From Ferruginibacter sp. (GTDB lineage Bacteria; Bacteroidota; Bacteroidia; Chitinophagales; Chitinophagaceae), in the NCBI GenBank assembly GCA_014379625.1, contig JACMLJ010000076.1, positions 1-62,465 of the forward strand: 62,465 nt of DNA. Reading direction: 5' to 3'. Numbering within the stretch: position 1 is the first letter of the stretch; every line of letters begins with the position of its first letter. Made by a program: the position numbers and the translations under genes. The notes under the pieces were generated by a model. It was not told the DNA's origin. It ran no database searches and saw only the letters and a program-made list of their open reading frames with translations. This document shows positions 17,040-27,603 of this stretch, one piece after another.

Positions 17040-18794
17040 TTACCAGAGTGGGTTTTGAACCAATTTTGATATGATATTTAGTTCGCCCTGCGGAATAGGA
17101 TACAAATACATTTTTGGCTGAAAAACGCGGGTCTCCACAACCATCGGTGTATAAGTAAACGTAGTCCCGGACTGGGCTATATTAACACCACGCAACGGGG
17201 CGCCTAAAGTGGTTGGGGCAATCATCCACCTGCGGGTATCCCAGGCCCGGTGGTCTTCAAACGCAAACTCAACCCTTCTTTCATTGCGTATTTTATCACG
17301 CACCTGAGCCTGGTTTAATCCGGCGGGCAACAGGGGCATTGCTACTCCTGTTCTTCCGCGAACCCTGTCGTAATAAATTTTAATATCGGCATGGCCGGGG
17401 CTGTATTCATTCAATGCTTCAGCGTAGTTCAGCCAGATTTCGGGGAGGCGGAAATAAACCCAGCTATGAACAGCAGTTGTATTTAACAGGAGGTTTAAAC
17501 TTTCATTTACATATTTTCTTAAGTAGTAACCTGTTTTAGAGGCATTGTTAATAGGCTTGCCATCCCTACCTCCGGTATACAGTTGAACCTGCCTGGTAAC
17601 ACCGCTTACAGTAGAAAGATTGGACATATTGGTTACAATGGTAAATCCTAACCGGGGGTCACGATCAGCATAAGGATTAGCCGGGTTATAATTTGAAGTT
17701 GGATCTGTAATCGGTTTACCTGTGGATTTTACATCGTAGGCATCTACCAAATCCTGTGATGGTGTGTTACCGCTTTGCCCCTTATCAAACCCAATGGGAT
17801 AATTGGCAGCCTCAAATCCATTGGACGGAGCTTCGCTGCGGGTAAATATCAATTCGGCATTATTAAAAGCCCTGAATAAAGTGGAGTAATTATTAAATAA
17901 AGCATATCCCGTTCCGGGGAGGTCAATCACGACTTTTGCAGCATCAGCCGCAGCTTTCCAGCGTAAGTTCCGGTCACCGGCAGGCAGCGAAATCAATTCT
18001 GGTTTAGCATATCCCGTTGCCCAGGAAGGGTTGTTGAATAAATCACTGGCTGCATATAATAATAACCTCGCTTTTAAAGCGAGGGCTGCCCCTTTGGTAG
18101 CCCTGCCCAAATTGGCGGTATTGGTGTTGAACCCATTATTATCTACCAGGTAGCTTGCGGGCAAATTAAGTGCAGCAGAGTCGCACTCATTTGAAATAAA
18201 TTGCACACATTCCTGCAGGGTATTGCGTTGTATATTGGGTATATCTGCTTCAGACAGCGCTGAGGTCATGATGGGTACGCCACCATAACGTTTTATCAAT
18301 TCAAAATAAAGAAAAGCACGTACAAAACGGCCTTCATATTTAATACGTTTGATATCGGACAAGGTATTGTTATAAACAAGTTGCTGCGACGCCGAATTGA
18401 TATCGTATTTAAATTTATCGAGATTAATACTATCCGTTGAAACAAGGAAAATATTTACTTTCCGGATACCCCTGAAAAAATTATCCCACAACCCTTCAGG
18501 TTCGCTGATTGCATTCCAACTACCATTATTAAAATTCTGGACAACACTGTTTTCACTGGTGTATTCCGCCTCATCGGTAGCAGAGGCCATCATTGCACCG
18601 CCAAGGCCCGTAAAGCCGGTTGGAATTTCGGAATAGGCCGCGTTTAAAAGGGCGCTCACACTGCTGAATGATTTTTCAATTTGCGTTTTGCTCAGGTCGG
18701 TAATGATTTCCCTGTCGAGCTTTTGGCAGGATGCAATAGCAAAGAGCACAATTGCACCCAAAAAGTATACTATATTTTTCATATTAAATTTCAT
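17040..18794 (-). CDS. susD: SusD/RagB-family outer-membrane glycan-binding lipoprotein
   Basis: 584 aa. The signal MKFNMKNIVYFLGAIVLFAIASC has its lipobox Cys at residue 23; the Met at 18782 is an alternative start. The N-terminal TPR-like half contains IKYEGRFVRAFLYFELIKRYGGVP and GRATKGAALALKARLLLYAAS, both standard SusD segments, and the C-terminus has the conserved RNERRVEFAFEDHRAWDTRRW and an ending FLVQNPLW-like motif (LVQNPLW). SusD proteins cap the SusC barrel and capture oligosaccharides. It is 19 bp downstream of its SusC partner. Confidence 0.96.
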   Translation of the reverse strand: MKFNMKNIVYFLGAIVLFAIASCQKLDREIITDLSKTQIEKSFSSVSALLNAAYSEIPTGFTGLGGAMMASATDEAEYTSENSVVQNFNNGSWNAISEPEGLWDNFFRGIRKVNIFLVSTDSINLDKFKYDINSASQQLVYNNTLSDIKRIKYEGRFVRAFLYFELIKRYGGVPIMTSALSEADIPNIQRNTLQECVQFISNECDSAALNLPASYLVDNNGFNTNTANLGRATKGAALALKARLLLYAASDLFNNPSWATGYAKPELISLPAGDRNLRWKAAADAAKVVIDLPGTGYALFNNYSTLFRAFNNAELIFTRSEAPSNGFEAANYPIGFDKGQSGNTPSQDLVDAYDVKSTGKPITDPTSNYNPANPYADRDPRLGFTIVTNMSNLSTVSGVTRQVQLYTGGRDGKPINNASKTGYYLRKYVNESLNLLLNTTAVHSWVYFRLPEIWLNYAEALNEYSPGHADIKIYYDRVRGRTGVAMPLLPAGLNQAQVRDKIRNERRVEFAFEDHRAWDTRRWMIAPTTLGAPLRGVNIAQSGTTFTYTPMVVETRVFQPKMYLYPIPQGELNIISKLVQNPLW

Positions 18795-18813
18795 GGTGAT
18801 CGTATTTAATGTT

Positions 18814-21657
18814 TTAAAATTGAATTCTTGCGCCTAATGTAATTGTCCGCAATGCCGGGTAACCATTTCCCAAAGCTTCCGGATCACCATATTTTATATG
18901 ATCAAGGGAAAACAGGTTTGTACCGGTAAGAAATAGACGGGCCTGCTTTAATTTAACTTTGCTGATTATTTTTTGGGAAAGGGAGTACCCCAATTCGGCG
19001 CTGCGCAATTTTATGAAACCGCCATCCCTCTGGTAAAAAGAAGAAAAACGGTAATTATTCAGGTTATTATCACTGGATGATAATCTTGGAAAAGTGGCGG
19101 TAGCCGCGGTTTGAGTTGTCCATCTTTCCAAAGCAATAACACCTGCCTGCCCAAAGCCCTGGAATGGCCTGAATTGGTTAGAACCAAGATAAACTGTTCT
19201 ACCACTAATAGCCTGGAAAACAAAATCAATGTCAAAACCTTTATACTGAAAACCTGAATGCAGGCCAACCGTTAATTCCGGTAATCCCGTATTACCGATA
19301 GCCTGGTTATCACTTCCGTCAATAATCCCATCGGGCACACCCAGCGGGCCGCCGATATCTTCATATTTCACATCACCTGCTTTTACCACCGTGCCAATTG
19401 GCTTTGCACTGGCGTTAGCTTCCGCATCAGTTTGAAACAAACCCAACGCTTTTAATCCAAAGGGCTGCCCTAAACGGGTGCCTTCGGTAACCAATGATTT
19501 ATTAACCTGGATAGTTTGTGCATCAAACACCCTTTTATTTTTCGCATAAAAAACATTGGCCTCTATAAAATATTGAAATGCTTTCTTTTCAGGCGCCCTG
19601 AAACGTAACTGGGCTTCAAACCCCTTATTGTTTACCTTACCCTGGTTACTGTAAGGCAAATCGGTATATCCTAATAGTACCGGTGTTGTCCTGTTGGCGG
19701 TAACAATTATATCCGACCTGTCCTGGTTAAATACATCCAGTGTAATATCCAATCGATTGAAGAATGTGGCTTCCAGGCCAATATTGGTTTTTCTCTCTTT
19801 TTCCCAGGTTACATCCGGGTTAGCTATCCGGCCTTCCGCTATAGAGGTAGTTCCTATATTACCGGTACCAAGGTAATAAGATGCCGCAAAAGGATATAAT
19901 TGTTGGAACATAAACCGTTGGCCGCCTATCTCATCATTACCCACTAATCCGTAAGAACCTCTTATCTTCAAAAAACTAAGTACCTTCTTATTTTTTAAAA
20001 AAGTTTCGTTGGAAATGATCCATCCTACAGAAGCTGCAGGAAAATAGCCATAACGTTTTCCCGGGGCATAATTTTCGGAACCCATATAGGCCATTGAAAA
20101 CTCGCCGATGTATTTACCGCTGTTTACATAAGTTATCCTTGCGGCACCGCTATTATTTTTATAGGGCAGGCTAAGGTTAGCACTATTTGTACCGGAAAAG
20201 ATATCTGCTTTGTTGACGGTGGTGTTATCGCCATTAAACATGGCCAGAGCAGTTATATCATGCTTTCCAAATACCCGGTGGTAATTTAAAAATGCCTGCA
20301 GGGCGAAATTCCTGTACTGACCCAGGTTGGGATCAGATTGCGATAGTGAAGTGGTTTGATCTCTTTTGGTATAAATGGTATCTCCAGCTGCGCCTTTTGA
20401 CAAGATAAAAGTTTCAATTTGTTTGGTACGATCAGACCCTGAGGAAAAATAGTTATTCAACGAAACCGCCGCCGTTGCGCTTAAGCCTTCGGTAATCATA
20501 CCTAGATCGTAATTGAGGCGGAAAGAAGATTGAAGCGTTCGGCCATTAGATGTAGCATAGCCTGTTTTTAATAAATTTGCATATGGATTAGCGTAAGTGG
20601 CATTCTTGCTAAACGTACCATTTGGGTTATACACCGGGAAAGAATTGGGGGGGAGCTTTGACAACAAGTCGAAAGTGCCGCCGGTACTTAATGTGGCAGG
20701 GTTGGCCCTGTCCTCTACGGTACCTCCCAACAATAAAGTAGCGGAAAGCCTTTTAGTAATATTAATATCAATATTGGTCCTGAAATTATACCGCACATAT
20801 TTTGAATTGATGCTTTCATCATCCAGGTCGCCAAAATTTTTCAGCAAACCCTGGCTGGAGACTGCGTTTAACACCACAAAATAGCGGGCCGTAGTATTGC
20901 CCCCCCTGAAACTTAAATTATAATTTGAAACAGGCGCGGTCTTCCTCAGCACCTGGTCGTACCAGTTAACATTGGGATGAAAGTACGGGTCGCTGCCATC
21001 CTGGTAAGCAGCTAAATCAGCAGCCGTGTATTTTGGAGCTAACCCATCATTGGCCAATGCCTCGTTGAATAGCGTTGCATAATTGTAGGAGTCTAAAAAT
21101 TCAGGTAAACTGCTTGCCTTTGAAAAGCCCTGCTGCGTACTAAAATTAATTACCATTGGGGCAACCTTTCCTCTTTTTGTGGTTACCAATATTACTCCGT
21201 TGGCGCCGCGGCTGCCATAAATAGCGGTAGCGGAAGCATCTTTCAAAAGAGAAATTTCTTCTATTTCATCCGGAACAAGCTGGTTTAAATCTCCGGGAAA
21301 ACCATCGATCATAACGAGCATGTTGTCCCCGGGCCCAAAGGTATTTCTTCCACGGCCGGCAAGGGAAGGCGCATTGGCACCTGGTTCGTTGCCTCCCTGG
21401 TTTACGGTTAGGCCTGCGATCCTTCCGTAAAGGGTATTGGCGATATTAGTATTAAACGTCTTTTGCAATTCACTGCCTTTCACCGTTGAGATAGCGCTTG
21501 TAACGTACCTGGTCGGCTGTTTGGCATAGCCGATATTTGTAATCAACGTCTCACCGATAACGAGGGTATCCGGCCTTTTCTGCGCAATTAAACCTTCACT
21601 TAACCCGGCAAAAAGGGTGTAAGCAAAGAATAATTTCTGATAGTATTTCAATTTCAT
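18814..21657 (-). CDS. susC: SusC/RagA-family TonB-dependent transporter without carboxypeptidase-regulatory-like domain
   Basis: 947 aa from the ATG at 21657, which begins a signal peptide (MKLKYYQKLFFAYTLFAGLS). The frame is open 25 codons upstream without a signal. Unlike most SusC proteins it goes straight from the signal to a TonB-box-like/plug start (PDTLVIGETLITNIGYAKQP), so the usual ~80-residue CarboxypepD_reg-like domain is absent. The plug contains LLKDASATAIYGSRGANGVI and the barrel ends in TLGARIQF with a terminal Phe. It is the second SusC of two tandem SusC/D pairs and lies 92 bp downstream of the first SusD. Imports oligosaccharides across the outer membrane using TonB energy. 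Confidence 0.95.
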   Translation of the reverse strand: MKLKYYQKLFFAYTLFAGLSEGLIAQKRPDTLVIGETLITNIGYAKQPTRYVTSAISTVKGSELQKTFNTNIANTLYGRIAGLTVNQGGNEPGANAPSLAGRGRNTFGPGDNMLVMIDGFPGDLNQLVPDEIEEISLLKDASATAIYGSRGANGVILVTTKRGKVAPMVINFSTQQGFSKASSLPEFLDSYNYATLFNEALANDGLAPKYTAADLAAYQDGSDPYFHPNVNWYDQVLRKTAPVSNYNLSFRGGNTTARYFVVLNAVSSQGLLKNFGDLDDESINSKYVRYNFRTNIDINITKRLSATLLLGGTVEDRANPATLSTGGTFDLLSKLPPNSFPVYNPNGTFSKNATYANPYANLLKTGYATSNGRTLQSSFRLNYDLGMITEGLSATAAVSLNNYFSSGSDRTKQIETFILSKGAAGDTIYTKRDQTTSLSQSDPNLGQYRNFALQAFLNYHRVFGKHDITALAMFNGDNTTVNKADIFSGTNSANLSLPYKNNSGAARITYVNSGKYIGEFSMAYMGSENYAPGKRYGYFPAASVGWIISNETFLKNKKVLSFLKIRGSYGLVGNDEIGGQRFMFQQLYPFAASYYLGTGNIGTTSIAEGRIANPDVTWEKERKTNIGLEATFFNRLDITLDVFNQDRSDIIVTANRTTPVLLGYTDLPYSNQGKVNNKGFEAQLRFRAPEKKAFQYFIEANVFYAKNKRVFDAQTIQVNKSLVTEGTRLGQPFGLKALGLFQTDAEANASAKPIGTVVKAGDVKYEDIGGPLGVPDGIIDGSDNQAIGNTGLPELTVGLHSGFQYKGFDIDFVFQAISGRTVYLGSNQFRPFQGFGQAGVIALERWTTQTAATATFPRLSSSDNNLNNYRFSSFYQRDGGFIKLRSAELGYSLSQKIISKVKLKQARLFLTGTNLFSLDHIKYGDPEALGNGYPALRTITLGARIQF

Positions 21658-21749
21658 ATAGTTATAATTATACAATAAGTTAGAAAATTGCTGGTTGTTT
21701 ACGGGTAACCCTATACCGGTAACTGGCAGCACAAATAAGAGTTACCGCC

Positions 21750-23534
21750 CTAATAGCCAGGGTTTTGAACAAGGAGACCATTACTTTTCAGCACTTCGTT
21801 TTCATCAAACGGGTGCAGGTACATATTCCTGTTAAAAGTGCGTGTTTCTATCACATAAGGGACATACCGGAAAGCTGTGCCGGCAAGTTTGGTAATTCTT
21901 ATGCCGTACATATTTCCCTGCATTACGCCATCCTGTTCGGCAATCATCCAGCGACGGATATCCCAGAAACGGTGGTCTTCAAATGCCAGTTCTATATCCC
22001 TTTCATTGCGTATCCTTGCCCTTAACTGGCCCTGCGAAAGGCCGGTAGATGAAATGGGCGGCATACCTGACCGGGTACGAATAATATTGACCGCATTGTC
22101 AACTGCTGTTGACGGACCCTCGAACTCATTGAGCGCCTCGGCATAGTTGAGATAAAATTCGTTCAGCCTGAACAAAGCAATACCGGGAACTGCGGAGCCT
22201 CCGTTGGCCAATGCTTCCGGAACATGCTTCAGTACCCATGCCCCACCAAAACAATTGCCTGCATGCCTGCCACCTGTAAAAGTTTCAATAATGGGATACT
22301 CTGCATTCCACCTGCCCCCATTATAACCAACTGTTTGCTTAAACCTCGGGTCCAGTTCGTTATATTTGGTCACTAAGTCATCGCCGCCCGCTGCAAGCCA
22401 TGTTTGGGGGGTACCATTCTTTTTTTCGTATTTCCGTACAAAATTGTGTGTTGCAGTGTTGGAAACCCAAAAACTTCCCATGGGCGTGGGTATTAAATGA
22501 TACCAGGGGAAATTAAACCTGTTCAGCCTGGCGTATCTTTTATCTGCGATAATTACTTCACTGTTGTCCTGTAATTCCCAGGCCACCCTGTAATTACCTG
22601 TAAGCAGGTTAACGGGATCTCTGTTAGCCGGAACATCAATTAAGGCAACCGAAGCGGCAGAAGCTGAGTCCAATACTGCTTTAGCTGCATCTAGAGCGAG
22701 TTTCCACCTGTTGTTATCAGTATTTCCATAGCATATTAATTTGTTATCGACAGGGTTCGCCATGTTTAAATAGGGTGAAGCCGTATTAAACAGGGGACTT
22801 GCGGCATACAACAGGAGCCTGGATTTTAAAGCGAGGGCCGCCATTTTTGTAGCCCTTCCCCGCTGCGATGTTGTATAGGCAACAGGTAAATAGGCGACAG
22901 CGCTGTCACAATCCTTTACTATAAAATTCACCAGTTCTTCCACGGTAGCCCTGGGTAATTTAGCTTCATCAATATTTGCAAAACGTTTGTCAATGATTGG
23001 AACGCCTCCATAGCGTTTGAACGCTTCAAAATGACTTAAAGCCCTGATAAACCTGGCTTCACCCTTAACCTGTGTTTTATATCCTTTATCGGCCAGGGGA
23101 TCTTTTACGCCATCAATGCGCTCCAGTAAAATATTAGCATAACGGATTGCCTTAAAGCGGGTAAAATACACATTGTCTTCATTTGCAATAATATTGGACG
23201 GGATGATCCCCGCTGTGTTCCACCTGATCGCATGCACAAAATTGGCTTCATTTTCGGCCTCGTCCGTTGCGCCTGCCATAGTCCCGAAAATGGAAGAAGA
23301 AGTTCCTGTTGGAGAAGCCTGGCTGGCAGCATCCCTAAAAGGCAAAACGGAAATTATCCCCATATAATACATGGTGGATATTTCGGATTCTACGTTTGCA
23401 CGGCTTGAAAAAATCACGTCTTCGTTTACATCAACACCAGGCGCTTTATTTAAGAAATCCTTAAATGACTTTTTACAGGACACCAGGGTAAATAAAGTAG
23501 CTATACAAGTATATAGTATGAATATTTTTTTCAT
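21750..23534 (-). CDS. susD: SusD/RagB-family outer-membrane glycan-binding lipoprotein
   Basis: 594 aa; signal MKKIFILYTCIATLFTLVSC with a lipobox Cys at residue 20. SusD signatures include VKGEARFIRALSHFEAFKRY, GRATKMAALALKSRLLLYAA and RNERDIELAFEDHRFWDIRR, ending LVQNPGY. It lies 13 bp after the stop of the SusC at 23548-26685 and forms a pair with it. It differs enough from the second SusD (17-18.8 kb) that the two pairs probably recognise different oligosaccharides or different parts of one glycan. Confidence 0.96.
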   Translation of the reverse strand: MKKIFILYTCIATLFTLVSCKKSFKDFLNKAPGVDVNEDVIFSSRANVESEISTMYYMGIISVLPFRDAASQASPTGTSSSIFGTMAGATDEAENEANFVHAIRWNTAGIIPSNIIANEDNVYFTRFKAIRYANILLERIDGVKDPLADKGYKTQVKGEARFIRALSHFEAFKRYGGVPIIDKRFANIDEAKLPRATVEELVNFIVKDCDSAVAYLPVAYTTSQRGRATKMAALALKSRLLLYAASPLFNTASPYLNMANPVDNKLICYGNTDNNRWKLALDAAKAVLDSASAASVALIDVPANRDPVNLLTGNYRVAWELQDNSEVIIADKRYARLNRFNFPWYHLIPTPMGSFWVSNTATHNFVRKYEKKNGTPQTWLAAGGDDLVTKYNELDPRFKQTVGYNGGRWNAEYPIIETFTGGRHAGNCFGGAWVLKHVPEALANGGSAVPGIALFRLNEFYLNYAEALNEFEGPSTAVDNAVNIIRTRSGMPPISSTGLSQGQLRARIRNERDIELAFEDHRFWDIRRWMIAEQDGVMQGNMYGIRITKLAGTAFRYVPYVIETRTFNRNMYLHPFDENEVLKSNGLLVQNPGY

Positions 23535-23547
23535 TTTTTTTATTATT

Positions 23548-26500
23548 TTATAAGTTAATATTTATACCCATGTTAATTGTCCGCACCAGTGGGTAGGCTT
23601 CCACATTGGTAGCTGTTGGCGGGCTTTCGGGGTCAACTCCCCTGGCAACTTTACTGAAAGTAACGAGGTTATTGGCATTTACAAATATCCTGGTACTGCT
23701 TAAACCAACGCGGTTCAAAAAATTTCCAGTGAATGTATACCCTATTTCCACATTTTTTAACCGGATATAGCTGGCATCCACTGTAAAGAAGGTAGATGAA
23801 AGATAATTGTTGACGGAATTGCCATTTGTACCGAGTGAAAACCTGGGGTATGGAGTAGGTAAACCGGCGGCATAACGCTCAGGCGTCCAGCTCTCCAGCA
23901 AATTATCGAGGGCGCCGGCAGGCTGTGCATCATAAAAGGCCTGGGTAAGACGGCGTGTATATTGCAACGAAACATTGCTTACACCCTGAAACAATACAGA
24001 AGCGCTGAACCCTTTATACTGGGCTACCAAAGAAAGTCCAAAAGTCTTTTCGGGAACCTGCGAGTAACCGATCGGCACATTGTCATCATTGTTTACCTTA
24101 CCATCCCCATTTACATCCTTATACCTTACATCACCGGGTTGCAATTTGTTATTCTGCCATTCATAAACGGGCCTTTTGGCATCATTCACTTCATCCCAGG
24201 TGTTGAAAAGGCCTTCATCAATCAGGCCAAAATACTGGCCAAAACGGTTGCCGGTACGGTATTGGTAAGGGTACTTTCGGGTAGCTTCATCCTGGAACAA
24301 TATATTATTCCTTGCAAAAGAATAATTGGCTTTTACCTGGTAATTCAATTTACCGATATTATTATTGAGGGTTATATCAAATTCATATCCCTTGTTCTCC
24401 ATCTTGCCGATGTTAAGTGCAGGCACTGCAGCCGCGAAAAATCCGGAAACTGTTTGCGGCGTGGTTAAAATATTGTCCCTGGTTTCTTTGAATAAATCCA
24501 CATTTACCGTGATATTCTTTTTCCAGAAAGACATTTCTACGCCAAGGTTGGTTTTAACAGCACGTTCCCAGGTAAGGTCGGGGTTACTTATTCTTCCTTC
24601 CAGCGCACCTGTCAACTGATTATATCCTGATGCCACTTCACCATACCGGTAACCTCCCGAAAATGTCCAGGCTGTTGGGCGGTAAAGAAAGCGGTTAGAA
24701 CCGAAAAGGAAATTTGAACCGACCTGGTCATTTCCTACCTCACCATAAGATCCCCTGAATTTCAGGAAAGTCAGCAGGTCGTTTTGAGGAAAAAACTTTT
24801 CCTGGGAAGCAACCCAACCCAGTGAATAAGCCGGGAAAACACCGAAGCGCTTACCGGGGGCAAAATTTTCGGTGCCATTATAAGCGATATTTACCTCAGC
24901 GAGGTAGCGCCCTTTATAATCATAGGCAGCACGACCCACATAACTTTGATACCCGTTAGGCACTGCAAAAGTAAAACCCGGGTCAATACTTTTTATCTGG
25001 TTATACAGTAAAAGCCCTGAAATATTATGGTCGCCGAATTTTCGCTTATAATCCAGTGCGAACTCTGCTGTGATCCTCCTGTTTTTTGTAATGCTTTCAC
25101 CAAAACTAAATGCCACATCTTCCGTCTGTGGGAGATATTTTATGGTGCCATCCGTTTGTCTCACGGGGATATAATTGATTACCGTACCGCCTGTTTTGTT
25201 ATTATTATAAGTCTGGCTGTTAAAATTCTGGTACGCCACCTGCGCATGCGTCCCCAAACCCTTTATAATGAAATCAAGATCGTGTTCGAGGCGGATGGAA
25301 CCATTCAAGAAACTACGGTAGTTGCGCTGGTAGCCTGACTGGTATAATCCGGACAAGGGGTTGCTTTGGTTAGCTCCATTATATTGAAGGAGGACCAGTT
25401 TCCCATCTACTATTCCCGGAGAAGAAAGCGGGTTGGCCCTTTGAATCCCATCCATAACAGTTCCGGTTGTACCGGCATTACCTGAGCGGTTTTCGATTTG
25501 AGAAGAAATATCCAATGCCGCCCTGAAACGTTTATTGATATTAAAATTAAGATTAGACCTGAAATTGAACCGCTTAAAACGAAGCTGGGCATCATAGCCG
25601 GGCGATAAGGAAGTATTTTTAAACAACCCCTCCTGGTTAAAATATCCGACAGAAGTAACATACCTTAGCCGGTCTGTACCGCCACTTATATTGAGGTTGT
25701 GCTGCTGCTGGGAAGATGTCTTTTTAAGCATCGTTTTAAACCAATCAGTATTTGGATAAAATATGGGGTCTGCACCAGGGGCATTTTCTACCGTAGCCTT
25801 GTATTTATCCAGTTCTGATTGAGTATACCGGGGGGTATAGGTGCCACCGGAAACATAGGCATCATTTTTTAGCGCCTGGTTAAAAGAACTGGCATAATCA
25901 TAACTATTCATTTGCGCCCTTAAGGCTGTAAAGCTATTAAATGCATTATTGAAAGTATAGGCCACTTTTGCGGGTCCTACTTTTCCACGCTTGGTAGTGA
26001 TGATCATTACCCCATTGGCTCCCCTGATACCATATACGGCAGTGCTGGAAGCGTCTTTTAAAATGGTAATATTTTCAATTTCATTGGCGTCAATACTATT
26101 ATAGTTGTCTACCTGTATGCCATCCACCAATACCAGCGGCTCCTGGCCTCCGTTAAAAGTCCCTACACCCCGGATCCTTAAAGTAGACTGGTCGGCGCCG
26201 GGTTCGCCACTTGCCTGTGAGGCAAAAAGGCCTGATACCCTTCCCACCATTGAATTACTAATATTGGCAGCCGGCGACTGCACAAGTAATTTTCCAGTCA
26301 TAGCAGCCTGGGCGCCGGTATTGGTGGCTTTTTTCTGCGTGCCATACCCTACCACCACCACTTCTTCCATATCTTTATTGGACTGGCTGAGCGTAATGCT
26401 CATCACTTTTTTCGCCCCCACAGTAACTTCCCTGTTCAAATAACCCACCATACTGAAAACCAGTTTGGATTGGTCATTCTTTACATCTATTTTGAAATTG

Positions 26501-26685
26501 CCACTGGCATCAGTCGCAACGCCGTTGGTGTTTCCCTTTTCCAAAATGGTTACATTTCCCAATGGTTCCCCTTTATCATTGGATACATAACCGGAGACCG
26601 AAACCTGGGCGCTAACATAAAAGGTGAAGGAAAGAAAGAAGATTGCGAGGAATGCAATTTTCAGCATAGTTGATTGTTGGTTCAT
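23548..26685 (-). CDS. susC: SusC/RagA-family TonB-dependent transporter
   Basis: 1045 aa with a signal peptide (MNQQSTMLKIAFLAIFFLSF); the Met at 26667 is an alternative start. Order of domains: CarboxypepD_reg-like (~28-105; VSGYVSNDKGEPLGNVTILE), TonB box MEEVVVVGYGTQKK, plug with ILKDASSTAVYGIRGANGV, then the barrel ending in a terminal Leu after NMGININL. It is followed by its SusD and shares long identical stretches with the orphan SusC immediately upstream (27604-31026), so the two arose by duplication. Imports glycan fragments with its SusD lid. Confidence 0.96.
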   Translation of the reverse strand: MNQQSTMLKIAFLAIFFLSFTFYVSAQVSVSGYVSNDKGEPLGNVTILEKGNTNGVATDASGNFKIDVKNDQSKLVFSMVGYLNREVTVGAKKVMSITLSQSNKDMEEVVVVGYGTQKKATNTGAQAAMTGKLLVQSPAANISNSMVGRVSGLFASQASGEPGADQSTLRIRGVGTFNGGQEPLVLVDGIQVDNYNSIDANEIENITILKDASSTAVYGIRGANGVMIITTKRGKVGPAKVAYTFNNAFNSFTALRAQMNSYDYASSFNQALKNDAYVSGGTYTPRYTQSELDKYKATVENAPGADPIFYPNTDWFKTMLKKTSSQQQHNLNISGGTDRLRYVTSVGYFNQEGLFKNTSLSPGYDAQLRFKRFNFRSNLNFNINKRFRAALDISSQIENRSGNAGTTGTVMDGIQRANPLSSPGIVDGKLVLLQYNGANQSNPLSGLYQSGYQRNYRSFLNGSIRLEHDLDFIIKGLGTHAQVAYQNFNSQTYNNNKTGGTVINYIPVRQTDGTIKYLPQTEDVAFSFGESITKNRRITAEFALDYKRKFGDHNISGLLLYNQIKSIDPGFTFAVPNGYQSYVGRAAYDYKGRYLAEVNIAYNGTENFAPGKRFGVFPAYSLGWVASQEKFFPQNDLLTFLKFRGSYGEVGNDQVGSNFLFGSNRFLYRPTAWTFSGGYRYGEVASGYNQLTGALEGRISNPDLTWERAVKTNLGVEMSFWKKNITVNVDLFKETRDNILTTPQTVSGFFAAAVPALNIGKMENKGYEFDITLNNNIGKLNYQVKANYSFARNNILFQDEATRKYPYQYRTGNRFGQYFGLIDEGLFNTWDEVNDAKRPVYEWQNNKLQPGDVRYKDVNGDGKVNNDDNVPIGYSQVPEKTFGLSLVAQYKGFSASVLFQGVSNVSLQYTRRLTQAFYDAQPAGALDNLLESWTPERYAAGLPTPYPRFSLGTNGNSVNNYLSSTFFTVDASYIRLKNVEIGYTFTGNFLNRVGLSSTRIFVNANNLVTFSKVARGVDPESPPTATNVEAYPLVRTINMGININL

Positions 26686-27603
26686 AACAGCATGTCGTTT
26701 TAGTTCATTATTATTGAATAGTTAATCAATATTATTTAAAGGTAGTCATTTATTACAATTGATTGAAATTAATTTCGTATGATTTTTTTATTGTACAATT
26801 CTGTCAACAACATCCACCACGACGTGTAAGAAAACTGAACAAGTATTGCATCGTCCTGAGGCAATAGCAGGCATTCTTATTCCATTACCGTAGTGGGTTA
26901 TCTATAAAAACAATTTAACCGGGTCAGTAACCCGGGTTAGGATTTTAATATGGTAAAACTCATTTTCAATATAGCATAATATCAAGTCAACCTCGCATTG
27001 ACCGCAGTTAGTGCAGCTTATATAGCTAATGACGATGGCTTTAAAACGATCCCTAAACTTTATTAAAAAAAATTAAAAAATACCGGCGATGATGTTATGT
27101 CGGTAGAAAAAGTAAAATACCCGGCGGAAGCCACCTGACCATTTAGCCTAATTTGAAACTATACCACTTTCGGAGGCAATCTGAAGTCTATGGATTATCG
27201 TTGTGCAAGTTGGGTGAGGCCTGAAAAAGTCCAGGCCAATTTTCATTCATACGGCAAAACACCTGATAGATAAGGGGAACAGGATGGGCCGGGCAACTTT
27301 TGGTGGAATAAAAATAAAAAAAACTGGCACAGGCGCTTGGATTTTAGGGTAACCTGTATGGCCGGTAAGGATAATTCTTTTAAGGGATCATGTGTTTATG
27401 GCTGCAAAAGTTTTCTACCGGTCGCATTCCAAATTGTTGGATCATCAGGTGGCCGGCGATTTGAAACACACCCGTTTACTTAAAAGACAATCAAATGGGT
27501 TTAGTTATTAATTATATTTTCAGTTCATACCACTTCGGAAAGTACTATGCCTGGAAAATGAAACAGGTTGTTGCACCCCTGATTTGCACCTGTACCGGTT
27601 AAC
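26686..27603. other. Intergenic region with a hairpin, no gene
   Basis: A 918-bp gap between two related SusC genes. No frame over ~60 codons with recognisable features was found on either strand. A GC-rich hairpin (AACCGGGT...ACCCGGGTT, 26917-26938), which on the minus strand is followed by an AT-rich stretch with TTTTT, may end the transcript of the orphan SusC. The size of the gap is what one would expect if a SusD gene had been lost here, but I see no remaining SusD sequence. Confidence 0.45.
26917..26938 (-). terminator. Possible terminator hairpin downstream of orphan SusC
   Basis: The sequence AACCGGGTCAGTAACCCGGGTT can fold with a stem of about 8 bp and a one-base bulge; on the minus strand it is followed within 12 nt by GTTTTTAT. 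It is ~665 bp beyond the SusC stop, so the link to that transcript is uncertain. Confidence 0.35.

Noticed and set aside
23962..24468. 168-codon plus-strand ORF
   Set aside because: Lies fully antisense within the SusC gene, and its residues mirror the opposite-strand codon bias; no signal or domain.
27060..27500. Possible decayed gene in the SusC-SusC gap
   Set aside because: Conceptual translations in several frames contain many stops and no recognisable motif, so I do not call a pseudogene.
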